Part shown: positions 60,719 through 64,000 of the stretch, one piece after another
Layout: every line of letters begins with the position of its first letter
Position numbering within the stretch: position 1 is the first letter of the stretch
Assembly: GCF_024721975.1 (NCBI RefSeq)
Contig: NZ_JANQBB010000002.1
Location: 62,001-126,000, forward strand
Length of the DNA stretch: 64,000 bases
Origin: Paenibacillus endoradicis
Lineage (GTDB): Bacteria > Bacillota > Bacilli > Paenibacillales > Paenibacillaceae
Reading direction: 5' to 3'
The notes under the pieces: generated by a model
What the model was told of the DNA's origin: nothing
What the model saw: only the letters and a program-made list of their open reading frames with translations
Databases searched by the model: none
Made by a program: the position numbers and the translations under genes

Positions 60719-61561
60719 TTAATGTGCTGATTCTTTGAAGCTTCCACCTACAACATCTGCTACAGATTCTACCGCCATAAATGCATTTGAATCTGCTGCT
60801 TGGACAATTGATTTTAATTTGGAAAGTTCAATACGTGAAACTACACAATAAATAACTTTCGTATCTTGTCCCGAATAACCACCAGAAGCATGCAGTAATG
60901 TTGTTGTACGACCTAAGCGATCAACGATAAGTTGTGATATTTCATCATATTTATTAGAAATAATCATTACGGACTTCGATTCATTCAAGCCTTCTACAAC
61001 GATATCAATAACCTTAATCGCGATATAATACGTAACCATGGAGTACATGGCTGAACTCCATTCGAATACAAATCCTGCTATTATAAAGATTACAACGTTA
61101 AATACCATAATAATGTTACCAACAGAAATTTTTAACTTTTTGGAGATAAGAATTGAGATAACTTCAACTCCATCCAAACAACCACCATAACGAATAACTA
61201 GTCCAACACCCATTCCAAGTACCATACCACCGAATAATACAGCTAATAACTTATCATCTGGAAATGGTACTGAATTGTGTAACATTGCCGTTGTTAGTGA
61301 CATAATTGCTATTCCATACAACGTTGAAAATGCAAATCCTTTACCTAATTGCTTGTAACCTATAATAAGAAATGGAATATTAAGAACGAATAGTAAAATA
61401 CTTAGCGGTAGTGAAGTAAGATGAGATACCATGATAGAAATACCAGCTATTCCGCCATCAATGATATTATAGGGAACTAGAAATTTTTCAAGTGCGACCC
61501 CCATCAATATTGCACCAATTGTAATGAAAATAAATCGTTTGAAAAACTCTCCTTTGGACAT
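60719..61561 (-). CDS. YitT family membrane protein (DUF2179)
   Basis: A 280-residue protein with five or six N-terminal membrane helices (FKRFIFITIGAILMGVALEKFLVPYNIIDGGIAGISIM) followed by a cytoplasmic DUF2179 domain (SKSVMIISNKYDEISQLIVDRLGRTTTLLHASGGYSGQDTKVIYCVVSRIELSKLKSIV, here abbreviated to its ends SKSVMIISN and RIELSKLK). GGCLDGVEVIS is also conserved. Several paralogues are common in Bacillus-type genomes; the function is unknown. The ATG has AAGGAGAG ten bases upstream. It is transcribed alone. Confidence 0.9.
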   Translation of the reverse strand: MSKGEFFKRFIFITIGAILMGVALEKFLVPYNIIDGGIAGISIMVSHLTSLPLSILLFVLNIPFLIIGYKQLGKGFAFSTLYGIAIMSLTTAMLHNSVPFPDDKLLAVLFGGMVLGMGVGLVIRYGGCLDGVEVISILISKKLKISVGNIIMVFNVVIFIIAGFVFEWSSAMYSMVTYYIAIKVIDIVVEGLNESKSVMIISNKYDEISQLIVDRLGRTTTLLHASGGYSGQDTKVIYCVVSRIELSKLKSIVQAADSNAFMAVESVADVVGGSFKESAH

Positions 61562-61826
61562 TTTACGTTCTCTCCTTATCTTTCTACGAGTTGGCTTGTC
61601 ATGCTTAATATTGCTCCTGCTATATAATGATTACCTCAGCAAGTGTAGCTCCACGAAGAAAGACAGTACTGAACGATATCTATGTAATGATTATTACTAC
61701 AGATTTCCGAACTCAACTAATACTTTAATTTCTAACTTTGAGCGTATCAACTATTACCTATTAACCAATTATAACGTCCTACAGAAGTTTGTATTATTTA
61801 TCATACTATTACTTTTTCTCAATTGC
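61562..61826. other. Region between the YitT gene and the siderophore operon terminator
   Basis: About 265 bp with the presumed YitT promoter (ATTATAT-type -10 near 61622 on the minus strand). No other operator, RNA or open frame could be supported. Confidence 0.4.
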
Positions 61827-61873
61827 AAAAAAAAAACATTTCACGAAGCAATAAAATCGCTTTGTGAAATGTT
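61827..61873 (-). terminator. Terminator of the siderophore ABC operon
   Basis: AACATTTCAC-x-AAGC and GCTT-x-GTGAAATGTT pair in a 14-bp stem; a run of ten T follows on the minus strand. It lies 13 bp after the binding-protein stop codon. Confidence 0.9.
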
Positions 61874-61885
61874 CGAATCACTCTG

Positions 61886-62875
61886 TTATTTTACTGCTGC
61901 ATCAATATCTTTAACCATTTTCTCAACTGAGATTAATCCGCCACCAGATAGGTACCAGTATTGAGGATCAAGGTAAGTGATATGACCTTCTTTGAATGCA
62001 TCAGTGTTTTTCACTAGATCATTTTCAATTGTATCTTTTGCATTACCTTCGCCGCCAACTGCTGCTGTACGGTCAATAACGAATAGGTAACCTGGGTTTT
62101 TCTCAGCAATATATTCAAATGTAATTTCGTTACCATGTGTAGAAATTTCAAGTGTCTCGTCTACTGCAGGTACACCTAGAACATCATGAATGATACCAAA
62201 GCGAGAACCAGGACCGTATGCACTAATTTTACCTTCGTTAGCAAGAACGATTAGTCCTTTTTTGTCAGTTGTAGATACATTAGCTTTTACATTTTCAATA
62301 ACTTCATTAATCGCAGCTAATTCAGTAGCAGCTTGCTCTTCTTTTCCGAAAATTGTAGCAAGAGTTTCTACATTACTTGTGAATGATTTTAAGTAATCAG
62401 CGTTATCAACGCCCATATAGATTGTTGGAGCAATTTTATTCAATTCTTCATATGCATCAGATTGACGACCAGAAATAATAATTAGATCTGGCTTGGCACC
62501 ATCGATTGCTTCGAAGTCAGGTTCTTTCAAGCCACCAGCGTTAATATAATCAGCGCTAGCATATTTTTCAAGGTATGCAGGCAATGAATCTTGAGGAACA
62601 GCTACAATCGATTCAACACCTAGACGATCCAATGTATCAAGTACACCAAAGTCAAATACAACGACTTTGCTTGGGTTGATTGGTGCATTCGTTTCGCCAA
62701 GTAGGTGAGTTACTTTGATACTAGTTGGTGCATCAGGTTCTGCAGAATTTTGAGGTGTATTTGTAGTTCCACCAGTTGCTCCGTTATTTGGAGTATTGTT
62801 CGTGTTGTTACCACATGCTGCCATAACAATAGCCATTACTAATACTAACATCATCATTGATAAATTCTTTTTCAT
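61886..62875 (-). CDS. Iron-siderophore ABC transporter substrate-binding lipoprotein
   Basis: A 329-residue FatB/YclQ/CeuE-type binding protein. A lipobox MAACGNNT (Cys near 22) is followed by a Thr/Asn/Gly linker. Mature motifs: NPSKVVVFDFGVLDTLDRLGV, PDFEAIDGAKPDLIIISGRQ and IAEKNPGYLFVIDRT with LVKNTDAFKEGHITYLDPQYWYLSGGGL. These match the catechol/petrobactin-type group. ATG 62875 has GGGTGG nine bases upstream; the longer frame to 62932 would overlap the ATPase gene. It is the last gene of the operon with the ATPase and permease upstream. Iron regulation by Fur is likely, but the promoter is outside the window. Confidence 0.92.
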   Translation of the reverse strand: MKKNLSMMMLVLVMAIVMAACGNNTNNTPNNGATGGTTNTPQNSAEPDAPTSIKVTHLLGETNAPINPSKVVVFDFGVLDTLDRLGVESIVAVPQDSLPAYLEKYASADYINAGGLKEPDFEAIDGAKPDLIIISGRQSDAYEELNKIAPTIYMGVDNADYLKSFTSNVETLATIFGKEEQAATELAAINEVIENVKANVSTTDKKGLIVLANEGKISAYGPGSRFGIIHDVLGVPAVDETLEISTHGNEITFEYIAEKNPGYLFVIDRTAAVGGEGNAKDTIENDLVKNTDAFKEGHITYLDPQYWYLSGGGLISVEKMVKDIDAAVK

Positions 62876-62900
62876 TATTTTTTTCCACCCTTTATCTCTA

Positions 62901-63659
62901 TTATTTGAAATACACACCAATACGATTACCATCGATAACTTCTATTGGAATATTCATATCATAAATGCTTTCCAATACAGGTTCATCAATGATTTGTTCT
63001 GTTGGACCTTCTTGTACGATTTTGCCATCTTTTAGAGCTACAATATAATCAGAATAACAAGATGCGAAATTAATATCATGAATGACAATAACGATTGTCT
63101 TTCCTAGCTCCTCAACAAGTCTTCTTAATACTTTCATAATTTGAACCGAATGTTTCATATCCAAATTATTAAGTGGCTCATCAAGTAATATCACTTCGGT
63201 ATTCTGAGCAATAATCATTGCAATGTAAGCTCTTTGATTTTGTCCACCACTTAATTGATCGAGAAATCGATCCTTCAAGTCAGTAAGATCCATATAATCA
63301 ATGGCTTCATCTATGAATATCCAATCTTCCTTCGTTAATTTCCCTTGTGAATAAGGAAAACGTCCGAAACTCACTAGATCACGAACAGTTAAACGCATGC
63401 TAATATGGTTGGACTGCTTTAGAATAGAGATTTTGCGCGCTAATTCCCCCGTATTCCAAGCACTCACATCCTTACCATCAATTTTAACTGTACCGCTATC
63501 TTTCGTTAGAAGCCTGCTTATTATAGATAGTAATGTGCTTTTACCTGCTCCATTAGGACCGATGAACGAAGTTATTTGTCGTTCTGGGATGTTCAAAGAA
63601 ACATTATCTACGACAGGCTTGCCACCATACATTTTGGTAACATTACTCACTTCAATCAT
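62901..63659 (-). CDS. Iron-siderophore ABC transporter ATP-binding protein
   Basis: A 252-residue FecE/YclP-type ATPase: Walker A GPNGAGKSTLL near 34-43, signature LSGGQNQRAYIA near 136-147, Walker B VILLDEPLNNLDM, and switch His in VIHDINFASCY. Its ATG overlaps the permease stop by 4 nt. With the adjacent binding protein and permease it forms a ferric-siderophore importer. Confidence 0.95.
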   Translation of the reverse strand: MIEVSNVTKMYGGKPVVDNVSLNIPERQITSFIGPNGAGKSTLLSIISRLLTKDSGTVKIDGKDVSAWNTGELARKISILKQSNHISMRLTVRDLVSFGRFPYSQGKLTKEDWIFIDEAIDYMDLTDLKDRFLDQLSGGQNQRAYIAMIIAQNTEVILLDEPLNNLDMKHSVQIMKVLRRLVEELGKTIVIVIHDINFASCYSDYIVALKDGKIVQEGPTEQIIDEPVLESIYDMNIPIEVIDGNRIGVYFK

Positions 63660-64000
63660 GCTTTACTCTCCTTTAGCAACAAGTATATAAAGTACAAACC
63701 ACCTATAAAATTAATTAGTACACTTACGGTAGTACTGAAAGTGAACACTCGTTCAACAAGCATTTGACCACCAACAAGTGCAATGATGCTAATAAAAATC
63801 GATGCTGGTATTAATACAGCATGACGATGGCTTCCCATGAAATGATAAGCAAGATTTACAACGAGCAAGCCAAGAAAAGTTATTGGACCTACAAGTGCAG
63901 TACTTACTGAAATCAAAATAGCAATAATAATTAACATTCCTTGTACCGTTTTGGCATAAGGTACACCTAAATTAACCGCATGCTCTTTCCCTAAAGACAT
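63656..64000 (-). CDS. Iron-siderophore ABC transporter permease, FecCD/BtuCD type (5-prime part missing)
   Basis: The C-terminal 114 or so residues of a FecCD-type permease; the gene continues past the window edge. SLGKEHAVNLGVP is the conserved cytoplasmic loop preceding helices, followed by VGPITFLGLLVVNLAYHFMGSHRHAVLIPASIFISI and the final IGGLYFIYLLLKES (typical GGPFFIYLL-like end). It is closest to the second permease of YclNO-type petrobactin importers, as judged by the neighbouring YclP/YclQ-like genes. Confidence 0.9.
   Translation of the reverse strand: MSLGKEHAVNLGVPYAKTVQGMLIIIAILISVSTALVGPITFLGLLVVNLAYHFMGSHRHAVLIPASIFISIIALVGGQMLVERVFTFSTTVSVLINFIGGLYFIYLLLKESKA

Noticed and set aside
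61524..61964. Plus-strand open frame between the YitT and binding-protein genes
   Set aside because: It runs across the YitT start, the terminator at 61827 and the end of the binding-protein gene; composition is low in complexity and no ribosome site is seen.
62901..64000. Fur box for the siderophore operon
   Set aside because: The operon promoter lies beyond the right edge, and no Fur-like 19-bp inverted repeat was recognised inside the window.

Overview
The window looks like a chromosomal segment of a low-GC, spore-forming, plant-polysaccharide-degrading member of the Paenibacillaceae (Paenibacillus-like). The reasons are three very large secreted enzymes ending in S-layer homology (SLH) domains, YesM/YesN-type two-component genes next to sugar ABC transporters, many AraC regulators, CcpA-type cre sites, a Bacillus-type ctaCDEFG oxidase cluster and a YhcN/YlaJ sporulation lipoprotein. 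No rRNA, tRNA, CRISPR array, phage or transposase gene was seen.

Layout. 1-4.1 kb: an orphan csoR, then a kduI-deoR-kduD-carbohydrate-binding operon for unsaturated uronate breakdown, followed by a dispersed repeat element. 4.2-8.1 kb: a GH78 alpha-L-rhamnosidase divergent from an AraC regulator, plus a remnant of a GH43-like gene. 8.2-23.5 kb: a rhamnogalacturonan module made of a surface-anchored esterase/lyase, two sugar ABC permeases, a binding protein, a second binding protein, a YesN-type response regulator and a YesM-type sensor kinase. 23.6-33 kb: an SLH-anchored GH3 enzyme, a second GH78-like gene divergent from an AraC regulator, a SUMF1-like lipoprotein and a GH11 xylanase. 33.3-41.1 kb: a 2612-residue SLH protein with a GH101 domain. 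41.8-46.1 kb: a YtrA-type GntR regulator with two ABC ATPases and two ABC-2 permeases. 46.4-49.5 kb: two Gfo/Idh/MocA oxidoreductases and an AraC regulator. 49.7-55.2 kb: the caa3 cytochrome c oxidase operon. 55.5-64 kb: a sporulation lipoprotein, a DUF421 membrane protein, a tandem 187-bp repeat array, copZ-csoR, a glycerophosphodiesterase with an MFS transporter, a YitT protein, and the end of an iron-siderophore ABC operon that runs off the window.

How it fits together (inference). The left 31 kb reads as a pectin / rhamnogalacturonan-I utilisation region. The wall-anchored enzyme would deacetylate and cleave RG-I. The ABC permeases would import the oligomers using an ATPase encoded elsewhere. 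The cytoplasmic GH78 enzymes would remove rhamnose. KduI and KduD would convert the unsaturated uronate product towards 2-keto-3-deoxygluconate. Control appears layered: a membrane kinase with its own lipoprotein and regulator, AraC proteins next to the rhamnosidases, a DeoR protein in the kdu operon, and carbon catabolite control at cre-like sites before three secreted hydrolase genes. The most unusual items are the esterase-lyase fusion, the GH101 surface protein, the kinase-regulator-lipoprotein operon with matching direct repeats at two promoters, and the family of fold-back repeats at both ends of the window.
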